A stretch of DNA of 64,000 nucleotides from Piezodorus guildinii (Eukaryota > Arthropoda > Insecta > Hemiptera > Pentatomidae): contig CM041294.1 of the NCBI GenBank assembly GCA_023052935.1, positions 87,156,616 to 87,220,615 of the forward strand, read 5' to 3'. The position numbers and the translations under genes were made by a program. This document shows, piece by piece, positions 55,437 through 64,000 of the stretch; positions within the stretch are counted from its first letter, which is position 1; each line of letters opens with the position of its first letter. The notes below the pieces were generated by a model. The model did no database searches, was not told where the DNA came from, and was given only the letters and a program-made list of their open reading frames with translations.

Positions 55437-55704
55437 ATTATAAACTCCGGACCGTGAAACTTCTTAAAAAAAATAACTTTATTGGTATAACAATCAGTAC
55501 AATGGTTATAACATATCTAATAGAATAAAGACGCGTACACTTGTAACGGAACTATACTATTGCATACCGGACTCTCGATCTTGACTTGGCGTACTTGACG
55601 TGTGTGTCTTCGCTGTCCTGCACTGGCATATATATACTAGATAAGTAGTGGTGGGGTAATTATGCTGAGCTTGTGGTTTCTACTGGGGCGTCTGGTGTAT
55701 AACT
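55437..55704 (-). repeat. 5' LTR of the provirus
   Basis: 268 bp, differing from 48229-48497 at ggcAtata/ggcCtata, gctGagc/gctAagc and one A in an A-run. Carries the TATA-like box (about 55629-55638) for proviral transcription and AATAAAG. Confidence 0.92.
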
Positions 55705-56345
55705 GTAGACCTGTGACATTCTGCCCTAAAGTTTCCTTTAATAATATTCCGATTGTTCTAGTTAAACAGATCAGCTATCCAGGACTCCTGCTGGACATCT
55801 AACATGGAATCCGCACACAAGACTAAAATGACAAGAAACTGCTCGCCGCTTTCCATTACTTCAACACTTTCCAGACATATGCTCTAACCCTCCACTTAAC
55901 TACAAAAGGCTCATCTACATGACCACCGTAAGGCCTACATGGACTTACGGAGTTGAGCTTTGAGGCTCCGCTAAACCACCAAATCCTTCCCGTCTTCAAT
56001 CCTTACAATCCAAAATCCTCAACGCTCCTCACTTTGTCACGAATAAGCTCATCCAAAAAAACCTTAAACCTTAATGTTCCATATGTAGCTGATTTGGCCA
56101 GAGCCCGGTATCAATGCTTCAAACATTCAATGACAAACTCATCTCCTACTCTGACCCACTAGTTTAAATCCTTTCTCTTCCATTCCCGACAATCCTCCAA
56201 GGCGTCTGAAAAGAAGATGGCCTAGAGAACTTCTAGTTTAGTTACCAACTGGAGTGCTGCCAATGGTCGGGTTCTCTTTGTGTATTTTATCTCTTAGATC
56301 ATTTACTTGATATATTAACCAATAAAGTTATATCAATAAGAATAT
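55705..56345 (+). mobile_element. J1 Jockey-like fragment right of the provirus
   Basis: 'tgacattctgccctaaagtt', 'aggactcctgctggac', 'ccgcacacaagactaaaatg' and the C-terminal end 'aaggcgtctgaaaagaagat', 'gagaacttctagttta', then the J1 3' UTR to 'aataaagttatatcaataag'. Several frame changes. It parallels 31900-32260 and 33900-34400. Confidence 0.8.
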
Positions 56346-56519
56346 CTAAAAATATATATATAATAATAAAATACTTGCTATAATAGCGTTCGAACACGAT
56401 ACTATGATTTTTTTTTAATTTGGACATTAGGAATAGTGAAGAAATACAGCATTCATACAATATTTACACATCAACATAATTATAAAATAATAATATTAAT
56501 ATATATATAATATAATATA

Positions 56520-56940
56520 TTAATAAGATCTGGTGGCAAAATTATCGTACAATAGGTGTTGTTTACCCATCCCCCTAAGGTTCCCCATCGGTCTAGCCCC
56601 ACGCGACACAGGGAACTTTCTGGACCCCAGTTATTAGCTAACTTGAGTTTTAAGGGTGAACAAAGGCTGGACCGCCGACTTCAGGCGCTTCCCATATCAG
56701 CTTCGTCCCCCTTTTTCATGATAAATAGGACATTGGTAGTTTCCAAAAAAACATTATTTTTAAGAAGAAAAGGGGGTAGAGATGACGAAGAGGATAATTG
56801 AGGATAGAAGAGTTCAGTCGTAGGAGTAGCCGATCTAGATACTGGGGGATGAATCCGGGAAGGGGCGGCTAAGACGGATTCTATCTTCCCCAACCAACTA
56901 AGCGTTTTTAAGGATCTTCTTTGAAGTAGCGAACTTGTGC
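56520..56940 (+). repeat. Left arm of a large imperfect palindrome
   Basis: Its blocks (ctggtggcaaaa; tttacccatccccctaaggt; gaccccagttattagcta; gatagaagagt; gccgatctagatactgggg; ccaactaagcgtttttaagg) recur inverted at 58560-58200 and 57480-57370. No gene recognised. The short frames here are unconvincing. Confidence 0.75.
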
Positions 56941-57217
56941 AAAGAAGGCGGTTATGCTAACTAGCGACAACACCGCAGGTGACACCAATAATGTGTATTC
57001 CGAGACGTGATATATCATACCTGGGCATTATACTGCTAAGTTTTGATCAGCTGCTTTTCTAAGGCAGCGGTAGTTAAAAAACTAGATTAATTGACATATT
57101 TAACTAACACTATATTTACTGAAAGCATATTATTTCTTTTCCAAGGGTGTGGTGTGTACTTATCTCTATAGGTGGCATGCAGGGAAAAATTAAATTAAAT
57201 CGGTTTCAATATTTATT

Positions 57218-57220
<3 letters not shown>

Positions 57221-57279
<59 letters not shown>
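57221..57279. repeat. (AT)n microsatellite at the palindrome centre
   Basis: Lies in the spacer between the two arms (56941-57369), which otherwise shows no gene. Confidence 0.9.
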
Positions 57280-57281
<2 letters not shown>

Positions 57282-57369
57282 TAGTTTATATAAATCCATA
57301 GTATTTACACAACGCCTAGAACTATGACTGAGAATACGGAGGGACATATACATACAGATAAATTTGCCG

Positions 57370-58560
57370 AACTATATTGCAAAAAAGAAGTACCTTAAAA
57401 ACGCTTAGTTGGCTGGCGAAGGTAAATTCCGTCTTAGATGACCTTCCCTGTTTTATCCCCAGCATCTGGATCGACTCCTCTCGATGCTCATGAGTATAGC
57501 AGTCATCTTTCAAATCGGTTCTTGGATTTCTTACTTTTTCAGATGGAATTTACTTCAGGGCATTCTTGAAAACACCACCTTCAGATAACAACAGTAAATA
57601 TTGGAGCTAACAATGGTAAGTTGTGTTACAATTTACAGTGTAAAGTGAATGCTGAGTCATCTCTTCATATCAGCTGATTGCCAATAGCTCGGCAAAGCTT
57701 GTCTTGCTTAACTTTTCTTAAGTTATTGTTCTCCTTCCCCCACATCTGGTTATTATTTAATTATTTTCTTCACATGAAATGCGATATTATCATCAAGTAA
57801 TGTCCTCCAAAGCTTCAAAACAAAGACCCCGCCGTGATACTAATAAAAGATTAAATCTACAAACAGCCCCTTCGGGTACTAATTCAGAATCTGAACCACA
57901 ACCTGGCACATCGTCACGGGGGATGACTGACTAATCTCCATTTATCACCCCAAATCCTTTTCAGATTCTTCATAATGAAAAAGAAAACATAGATTCTTCC
58001 TATACCCAGTGAACCACGGCCTCCTCCAGTATTAGTCAAAAATATTTAAAAAATCCAGTTGATGTGTGTTCATTTCAATAAAATTACCGACTCCATCAGC
58101 TACTACTGTAAGAGCAGAATCAATGACACCAAAATATCACAAACCACCGCCGAGACATATAAAAAAACAGTGAAATATCTAACTGATACTAAAGCGCTGC
58201 TCTCCAACACCGACGGACCTCTCTCGGACTATTTTGGTTATGTACTTCCACTCTTCTATCTCTGCAATAAAACTGGCCTCATTTATTTCTTAATTCTTCA
58301 CTTCTTTTTAAAAATAATATTTTTTGGAAACACCGATTGGTCATGACAAAGGGGGGCAGAGCTAATATGGGAAGTGCCCGAAGTCGGCGGTCAAGTCTTT
58401 GTCCACCCTTAAAACGCTTGTTCGCTAATAACTGGGGTCTAGAAATTTTCCTGTGCCGTGGGGGACTAGACCGATGGGAAACTTTAGGGGGGGTTGGTAA
58501 ACGCCTTTTGTACTTTTGCCGCCAGATTCTATTTCTATTTATTCGATTAATACTAAAATA
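57370..58560 (-). repeat. Right arm of the palindrome, split by a J0 fragment
   Basis: Arm parts 57370-57486 ('cttaaaaacgcttagttggc', 'ccgtcttagatgacc', 'cagcatctggatcgactcc') and 58198-58560 ('caaaggggggcagagcta', 'gcccgaagtcggcggtc', 'aataactggggtctagaa', 'gaccgatgggaaact') together mirror the left arm. Confidence 0.75.
57487..58197 (+). pseudogene. J0 5' fragment (5' UTR and broken ORF1)
   Basis: Matches J0 from 'catgagtata' (J0 about 17150) to about position 17900: 'tcatctttcaaatcggttct', 'catgaaatgcgatattatc', 'gtaatgtcctccaaagcttc', then ORF1 with deletions and stops (e.g. tga ctaatctcc near 57925). It ends inside ORF1 with no A tail. That is the reverse of the usual 5' truncation. Confidence 0.85.
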
Positions 58561-58975
58561 ATCTAATAAGGAATTTACTCCCCTTAGTATTCTCAATACA
58601 TAACAATATGTACTGAGTTGATATCTCTTCTATATAATTATTAAAATAAACTAAAGCCAAGTTGTTCAATCAACATGTTTTTTCTCTCAACGAAGTGTAT
58701 TCATTTTACAAAAGCTTGGTAAAAACCGTATGATTACTCCTAAAAGCCACGGTTATAAACGAATAATTAGTTATCTGCCACAGCTGGACCCAAACAAACA
58801 TTAGTTTGGGCTATCCCGCTTCTACTTCGCCTCTTCTAGATAATTTCCTCTAAAAGCAAACAATACAGTTTGGAGCAGTTCCCGGCTCTGCAGGAAACAG
58901 CGGACAGAATTCGATCAGCTTTTGTCACGTTCGGGGTAATGTAATTTAGTCACTACTCTCTGAATACAAAAAAAA
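58561..58975. other. Unassigned
   Basis: AT-rich with one GC-richer patch at about 58780-58930. No gene, repeat partner or motif that I can support. Confidence 0.5.
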
Positions 58976-59455
58976 ATCTGGTGCGCCCAACACTCACGCA
59001 CTCTAAATAAAAAAAAAATTGTATTGAGTTGTACGATCAGGACACCGCGACGAGTACAATAATGATAGTAAATGGGAAAAAAGTTGCTAATATATATACG
59101 CTAATAAGTCCGTTATTTTTGAGGATAGAGGAAAAAATCTACACAGTTTTAGAATCAGTACACCACTACTAATTATAAAACAGAAAAAGGAATGTTTTTT
59201 TAAAAGATAAATGAATAAATATCAATTAGTTAATATTTTAATTGTTAGTGCTATTAGACAGAGAGTTAAATTGCCTTCAAAATGAAATAATAGAGATATA
59301 TCGTTTTGAAATTATAACTAGTGATAGACCATTTTCCATTGAATTATATATTGCTTTCCATATAAGTTAATTACCTTTAAACAACTATATGAACAGTTAT
59401 AGACTAATATAGTTATTTGTAAATAATAAACCATTGAGAAATAATTTGCAGATTT

Positions 59456-59495
<40 letters not shown>
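58976..59495 (+). repeat. rep-A/rep-C remnants and T-run
   Basis: 'tctggtgcgcccaacactca' (rep-A start), 'gtccgttatttttgaggatagagg' and 'gttttagaatcagtacacca' (rep-C subunit), 'aacagttatagactaatata' and 'ttgtaaataataaaccattg', then a T-run at about 59457-59493. 59496-59930 holds no recognised gene. Confidence 0.65.
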
Positions 59496-59932
59496 TGATA
59501 AAGTATAATATAAATAACCATATACAATAATATAGCTTTGTAGGTTTCGAAACTGTGAAGCCATGTGAATTATTCGGTAAATACAGTCTCCAAGAATTAT
59601 ATAAAGCGCAGATTTTATAATCGGGAGTCGATAATCGGTTTCACGGCCGATAAACAAAGAATGGCTGAGCCGGATAATTGAAAAATCCTCACCTCCACTC
59701 AGAACTCAACTCTGCAATCGGGAAATAAATTGATATCGCACTTAAACAATTTTATATATTTTTAAATAATATAATTACTTTGAAACTTATGAAAAAATAA
59801 ATAAGTCCCTTCGAATCTCCAGATTACTCCTAAACAAAGGTGCCTATTAAATCATTCAAAAATTCAACGACCTGAATCTTGTCAGTGTCAGAAATTTATG
59901 ACTTTTTGTACTCTCGTCTTCAATAAAAAAAA

Positions 59933-60510
59933 TCTGGTGCGGGCAAAACGTGATTTACGCCTACTTCGTTTAATAAAATTAATTTAAGAACTTTTAAATT
60001 AAGTTAAGATTATAAACAAGTTTTAAGAATACGATATGGTTAACTTATTAAAAACTACAAAATTAAAGGGACTTTAGAAGAAGAAAAAATAAAATCTCGG
60101 CATTTAACCCCTGTCAGACTTTTTCGATCAGAATGAAACCTATGTCATATTAAAGCCCCTTAAATTTTACATAGGTATGGCGAGTGTAATCAAAATCGTT
60201 TGAGCCGTTTTCGATAAAAATCGTAAAAAGGTGCAAAGCGCATGGTCTATAGTCGGTCTTCTAAGTCGTCGATTTTGATGGAAAAGTTGCTGTAACATCA
60301 TAAGCTTCTAAAATATGAAATTTCAGTTGTATAAAACTTATCATTAGTGAGCAAGACGTACCACACGGACATAAAGATTTATTTGCGGGACTTTCAGGAT
60401 CTGAAACGTGTATTTCTGGTGAAAACTAGAATTAGAAAATGTTCACCATCGCAATACTTTTACTTTCCTTATATTTTATATAAAGATAAGTGAATGTAAA
60501 AATTCATTTT
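59933..60510 (+). repeat. rep-A, forward, middle deleted
   Basis: 'tctggtgcgggcaaaacgtg' joined by about 60060 to 'aaaattaaagggactttaga', running to 'atataaagataagtgaatgt'. Pairs tail-to-tail with the next copy. Confidence 0.78.
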
Positions 60511-60524
60511 TATTTTACTTATCA

Positions 60525-61465
60525 ATATATAAAATGTATCGTAAGGGAAAGTATTGTGTTCGTAAAAATTTACGAATTCCAGTTCCAAATATACGTTTTA
60601 GGGCCCCTTGAGTCCAAATAACCAAGTCCCATAAAAAGGTCTGTGAGTGAATATATACATATGTGGTAAATATATATAAATAAAAGATAGGTTGTATAAA
60701 ACTGAAATTTGTTTTACAATTTACATATTTGTAAAAATATGTTTTATGTGGGTCTAAGCCTTGGATATTACAGTAACTTTTCCATCAAAGTCGCCCAACC
60801 AGAAGAGCCACTTTATGCCATGCATTTTGCACCTTTTTACGATTTTCTCAAAAACGGCTCTAACGATTTTGATTAAACTCGCTATATCGATGTAAAATTT
60901 AATAGGCTTTAATATGATGTAGGTTTCATTCTGATTGAAATAGTCTGGAAGGACTTAAATGCCGATAGTTTAAATTTTCTCCACTAAAGTACCTTCAGTT
61001 ATGTAGATTTTATAAAAATAACCTAATCATCTTTTTTTGCATTGATAAAAAAGGGATAAACATATAAGTAGGACAAATTTAATATACAACTAAAGGAATA
61101 AAGAGCAAAAGTATTTTTAATGCAGTTTTTATGTTTTTTGTTTTTTTATGTTTTTTTGAACATGAAAACTGTAATATAGATGTATTATATACCGTTTGAA
61201 AGCTAAAGATTTAAAAAAAAAATATTAAATTAAACACAAAATTGTAAAACTTAACGGAGAGTGATGAAAAACCGATAAAAATAACTGATTGTCGTAGATA
61301 ATATTATAATAGAATATTTAAGATAACACATATTTTTATTGGAACTCAATATAATTGATTCTTTAACAATTCATTTTCATCTCTTAGTGTTTTGAAAAAT
61401 TCTTCAATTGATTTTAACAACGCAGGTAAGTGAAAGTCGTGTGATGTGCCCACCAGATTTTTTTC
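60525..61465 (-). repeat. rep-A, near full-length reverse copy
   Basis: 'caatatataaaatgtatcgt', 'gagtccaaataaccaagtcc', 'cattctgattgaaatagtct', 'ttgaaagctaaagattt' to 'aacgcaggtaagtgaaagtc' and 'cccaccagatttttt'. Confidence 0.8.
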
Positions 61466-62149
61466 TGGACACAGACGATTTAAAATTTAATTAGGTGATC
61501 ACATTATACATATATTTTAGTTACTGAAAACAAGATCTTCTTACGTGGATGTTGACAAAACTTTTAAAAGGAAAAACTTACTTTTTACTAACATACGTTA
61601 CCTACTTTTTAAAACTTACGGCCTAATGTTTTAATATCTATAGAAGTTTAGATACTAAGTTTTATCTGATGGTTTTCTTTATTTCTAGAGCTTTATTCGA
61701 GAAAACCTATTAGTTTTCAGGTTGTTTTGGTTAAAAACTCTTTTGGCAAATCACTGTAATTATGGGCTAAAGGGACCTTATCCCATTTTCTCCACAAGGA
61801 CATGGCAACAACAATTTATTTTCCGATAAACCGATATCTAATTTAGGATATGAGAAAATAAATTGCTCTAAAAGCGATCCGGGCGACGTCTATTCCGCTG
61901 GTTCCAGCCATCAGTGCCTGTCAGCGGCTCCAGCTGGGATTAACTTTCCCGCAAAATAACTTCCAGATTGACATTTTCCAGGCTTTCGGTGTTCCAAAAT
62001 ACAGGGAGCGGTGTTACCGAGCAGTGATTTATAGAGGTTGGTTTCATTATTAAATTTAATTAAAATTTGTTACGCGTGTCTAAAAATTGTTTAGATCTGT
62101 TACAGCTGACAGATTTCCCCTGAATGAAAATATAACGGTTTAGTGAAAT
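61466..62149. other. Unassigned, with a GC-richer patch
   Basis: 61790-62040 is clearly less AT-rich (gatccgggcgacgtctattc, ctgtcagcggctccagct) but is not open over more than a few dozen codons. I saw no splice-framed exon or known motif in it. Confidence 0.4.
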
Positions 62150-62404
62150 ACTGGGAGTGGAGTGATCTAGTTGAAAGATCACTAGTCTAATATTCTTCGG
62201 GTCCTAGGTTCGAATCCCGGCAGAGGCAGAATATTATTTATTCTGTTAATACAGTCGGGGAGCGATCCTAGGGTATGGAGATCCTAATGGGGCAGAACCA
62301 GCCTCTATAAAGCGCGGACCCTCAAAAACTGGGGGAAAAACCACGTAGCTTACATGGTCAAGGTCAAATCACCTCATTGCAGGTCGTTCTGCTAGAAAAA
62401 GTAT
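62150..62404 (+). mobile_element. SINE-E with tRNA-like head
   Basis: A tRNA-like head: A-box-like 'gtgatctagttgaaag' and a perfect B box GGTTCGAATCC at 62209-62219, then 'cggcagaggcagaa' and a body 'cagtcggggagcgatcctag', 'accagcctctataaagcg', 'aaactgggggaaaaacc'. It would be read by RNA polymerase III. The body recurs at 32545-32740 and the head at 23225. It is not a functional tRNA gene: stems do not close and a body follows. Confidence 0.75.
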
Positions 62405-62932
62405 TATATAAAAAGGTTTCATTCTGATTGAAATAGTCTGACAGGGCTTAAATGCCGATATTTTAAATTTTCTTCCTTTGAACTATCTTTAATTTTGTAA
62501 AATCCATAAAAACAACAATATTATCTATTTAGTACTGGTAAAAAAGGGATAAATGTATAATTTGAAAGAATACGACATCAAAATTAAAGAGAAAAGACCA
62601 AAAATATTTTTGTATGCGATTTTGGTGTTTTTGAACATAAAAACAGAAATATAGAAGTATAAAATTAAAGATTCAAGAAAATTATTATCTTATATAAAAA
62701 ATTATAAAAGTTGATTGAGAGTGGTGAAAAGCCGATAGAACTAACTAATAGTCGTAGATAATAATATAATATGTTAGTTAAAAAAACACATTTTTCTATT
62801 GCAATTCAATGTAACTAATTCTTTAACAATTTATTTTTATCTCTTAGTGCATTTAAAAATTCTTAAAAACTATTTCAATTGATTTTAACAACGGAGTTAA
62901 GTGAAAGTCATGTGTTGCGCGCACTATTTATT
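62405..62932 (-). repeat. rep-A, reverse, 3' part missing
   Basis: 'tttcattctgattgaaatag', 'gacagggcttaaatgccgat' to 'aacggagttaagtgaaagtc', 'gttgcgcgcacta'. It meets SINE-D directly. Confidence 0.78.
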
Positions 62933-62934
62933 TA

Positions 62935-63110
62935 TTTTTTATTCAATTAAAGTCACTTTGTGCTGTTCTGGCTAATCTGATGATGCTACAGTGGAGGTCC
63001 AAAACTTTGCCCATCCAGGTTTACTTAGGAAATGGATCTTTATGGATCTTTAACCTGACTAGCTGGGGATTACCTTTTTACGTCCCCTCTGAAAGACGGC
63101 ATATTTAAAT
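62935..63110 (-). mobile_element. SINE-D, head missing
   Basis: 'aaagtcactttgtgctgttc', 'tgatgatgctacagtggagg', 'gcccatccaggtttactta', 'acgtcccctctgaaagacgg'. Stops before the tRNA-like head. 63111-63730 holds no gene I can name. Confidence 0.75.
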
Positions 63111-63733
63111 GTTTGCACTATTTTATTTTAGTTATTATTATTACATGTATAGATATGTATCTCTTTTTTTTTCTGGTAATTTGCAGTCCTGATGATGGCT
63201 CCTATGTTAGATTCGAATTGTCGGAAACATTACAAACATTATTTACTCCGAAATATTCATTTATATGTGCGTGTGTGAGATTTCAGCTTATTTTACTAAT
63301 TTTATTTTTTTAATACTAAAATATATTTAATTATTAAAATATTCTTTGAACAAATTAAAACAGCCGAGTATAATTTAGGAGTTATGTCAAGAGGACTAGA
63401 GAAGTGAGAGAGAGACAGAAGTCCCCTTCTAATCAAGCGGTCCCAGGGGACTGAGCACAGAGCCCTGTAGGACTGCGGACTGTGGACTGAGGGCCGAGAT
63501 AATGATCTAACTCACTGCTCAGTCTGAACCATCCTTTAACCGTTCCCTTAATCTAGGATATAATTGAGGATAGCTCAACGGACCAATTAGCGGGTCCATC
63601 AATTAGAAAACTCCTAAACCCGGGTTATCTCACTCTTCATCAATATCCGATAATCTAGTGGTTTTAGAGTAGTGGGAAAGCTGGTGCTCGGTATATATAT
63701 ATTTTTTTTCAATTTCTCTTACTTATATATACA

Positions 63734-63868
63734 TTACCGGTCAAAAGTTTAAGACCACCTAAGGTTTACATCAATAAATCATGAATACCTAAATAAAATA
63801 TAATTATGGAGTTTAGTTGGCCGTTGAGAATATTAGATAATGATAGATATAGTTTGGGGTGCGGTCAT
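63734..63868 (+). mobile_element. Tc1/mariner-type end fragment
   Basis: 'attaccggtcaaaagtttaa' and 'gaccacct' match the well-known terminal form of Tc1/mariner elements, preceded by TA. No transposase and no second end in the window. Confidence 0.5.
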
Positions 63869-64000
63869 AATTTTTTTTTTTTATTATTTTATTTTATATT
63901 GAATTTTTCAACTGTATATTAACATAAATACAATAATTAAAAGTGTTTAATTATAATAAAGGGCTTGTGAAGAAACTGCCCAGCGGTAGAACTTAGATGT
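63869..64000 (-). mobile_element. J1-like 3' tail, cut by the window end
   Basis: A T-run, then 'ttcaactgtatattaacataaatac' and 'gaagaaactgcccagcggtag', parallel to 3440-3560 ('gaagaattacccagtggtag'). Reads as a minus-strand 3' UTR. Confidence 0.6.

Larger units (their letters stand above)
48229..55704 (-). mobile_element. Errantivirus-like endogenous retrovirus (Ty3/gypsy, with env)
   Basis: A 7.48-kb provirus on the minus strand: 5' LTR (right), primer site, leader, gag, pol in the -1 frame, env overlapping the end of pol, purine tract, 3' LTR (left). The env related to baculovirus F proteins and the lack of zinc knuckles in gag match errantiviruses. LTRs differ by two substitutions and one A-run length change over 268 bp, so integration is recent. 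pol holds three in-frame stops, a frame break and a catalytic change, so the copy cannot replicate by itself. Flanks: gtaa on the left, gtag on the right; no perfect TSD. Confidence 0.93.

Noticed and set aside
48225..55708. 4-bp target-site duplication of the provirus
   Set aside because: Left flank gtaa and right flank gtag share only three bases, so I do not claim a TSD. The similarity of both flanks to J1 suggests insertion into a J1 copy but the left match is short.
62160..62235. Possible tRNA gene
   Set aside because: The B box is perfect but the acceptor and anticodon stems do not close and a conserved SINE body follows.
63186..63230. A second hammerhead-like arrangement (ctgatga ... 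ggaaac) on the plus strand
   Set aside because: CTGATGA and GGAAAC are present, but the spacing is long, helix II does not close, helix I arms do not pair and the cleavage triplet reads ATT instead of a GUH.

Overview
This looks like nuclear DNA from an AT-rich, repeat-dense invertebrate genome, most likely an arthropod. The evidence is a gypsy-type endogenous retrovirus with a baculovirus-F-like env, a Jockey-clade non-LTR element, RTE-like and CR1/L2-like LINE fragments, tRNA-derived SINEs and hAT and Tc1/mariner remnants. I could not recognise any host protein-coding gene, rRNA gene or functional tRNA gene. The species cannot be fixed from sequence alone.

Repeat names used here: rep-A is a non-coding unit of about 0.9 kb with inverted ACTTTCACTTAC / GTAAGTGAAAGT ends, present in nearly 20 full or partial copies on both strands. 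rep-B is about 0.25 kb (2 copies). rep-C is a module ending in a 'gcttacgtttcaagatgcgtagaatccg'-type block, often fused to rep-A. rep-F is about 0.1 kb (2 copies). rep-G is the pair of related segments flanking the second LTR element. SINE-D and SINE-E are two tRNA-derived SINE families. J0 is the full-length Jockey-like element; J1 and J2 are related Jockey-like families seen as 3' fragments.

Layout. 1-5 kb: microsatellites, rep-B, rep-A, a minus-strand J1 tail. 5.1-6.0 kb: an element with 158-bp terminal inverted repeats. 6.3-8.7 kb: a broken RTE-like RT gene followed by a J1 fragment. 9-17 kb: rep-A pieces, a LINE fragment and SINE-D fragments. 17.1-21.8 kb: a complete J0 insertion with an 11-bp target-site duplication (TSD) inside a rep-A copy; ORF1 is intact and the ORF2 endonuclease is broken. 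22-36 kb: rep-A/rep-C, J1/J2 tails, a candidate hammerhead ribozyme at 25.14 kb, and CR1/L2-like LINE pieces, one carrying a 300-bp SINE-D with a 13-bp TSD. 37.2-38.2 kb: a decayed hAT element. 39.8-43.0 kb: a gag-only LTR element between two related flanks. 44.8-47.7 kb: nested Jockey fragments. 48.2-55.7 kb: a young errantivirus-like provirus on the minus strand with intact gag and env, a disabled pol and nearly identical LTRs. 55.7-58.6 kb: a J1 fragment and a large imperfect palindrome with a 3'-truncated J0 piece inserted. 59-64 kb: rep-A (including a tail-to-tail pair), both SINE families, a mariner-type end and a J1-like tail.

The elements interact as parasites of one another rather than as a pathway. 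The order of nesting can be read directly: rep-A is older than J0, and LINE fragments are older than SINE-D. The provirus probably sits in a J1 fragment. The gag-only LTR element resembles the provirus in gag, terminal sequence and primer site, so it may have depended on such a relative. Boundaries of old repeats are approximate, and no alignment program or database was available.
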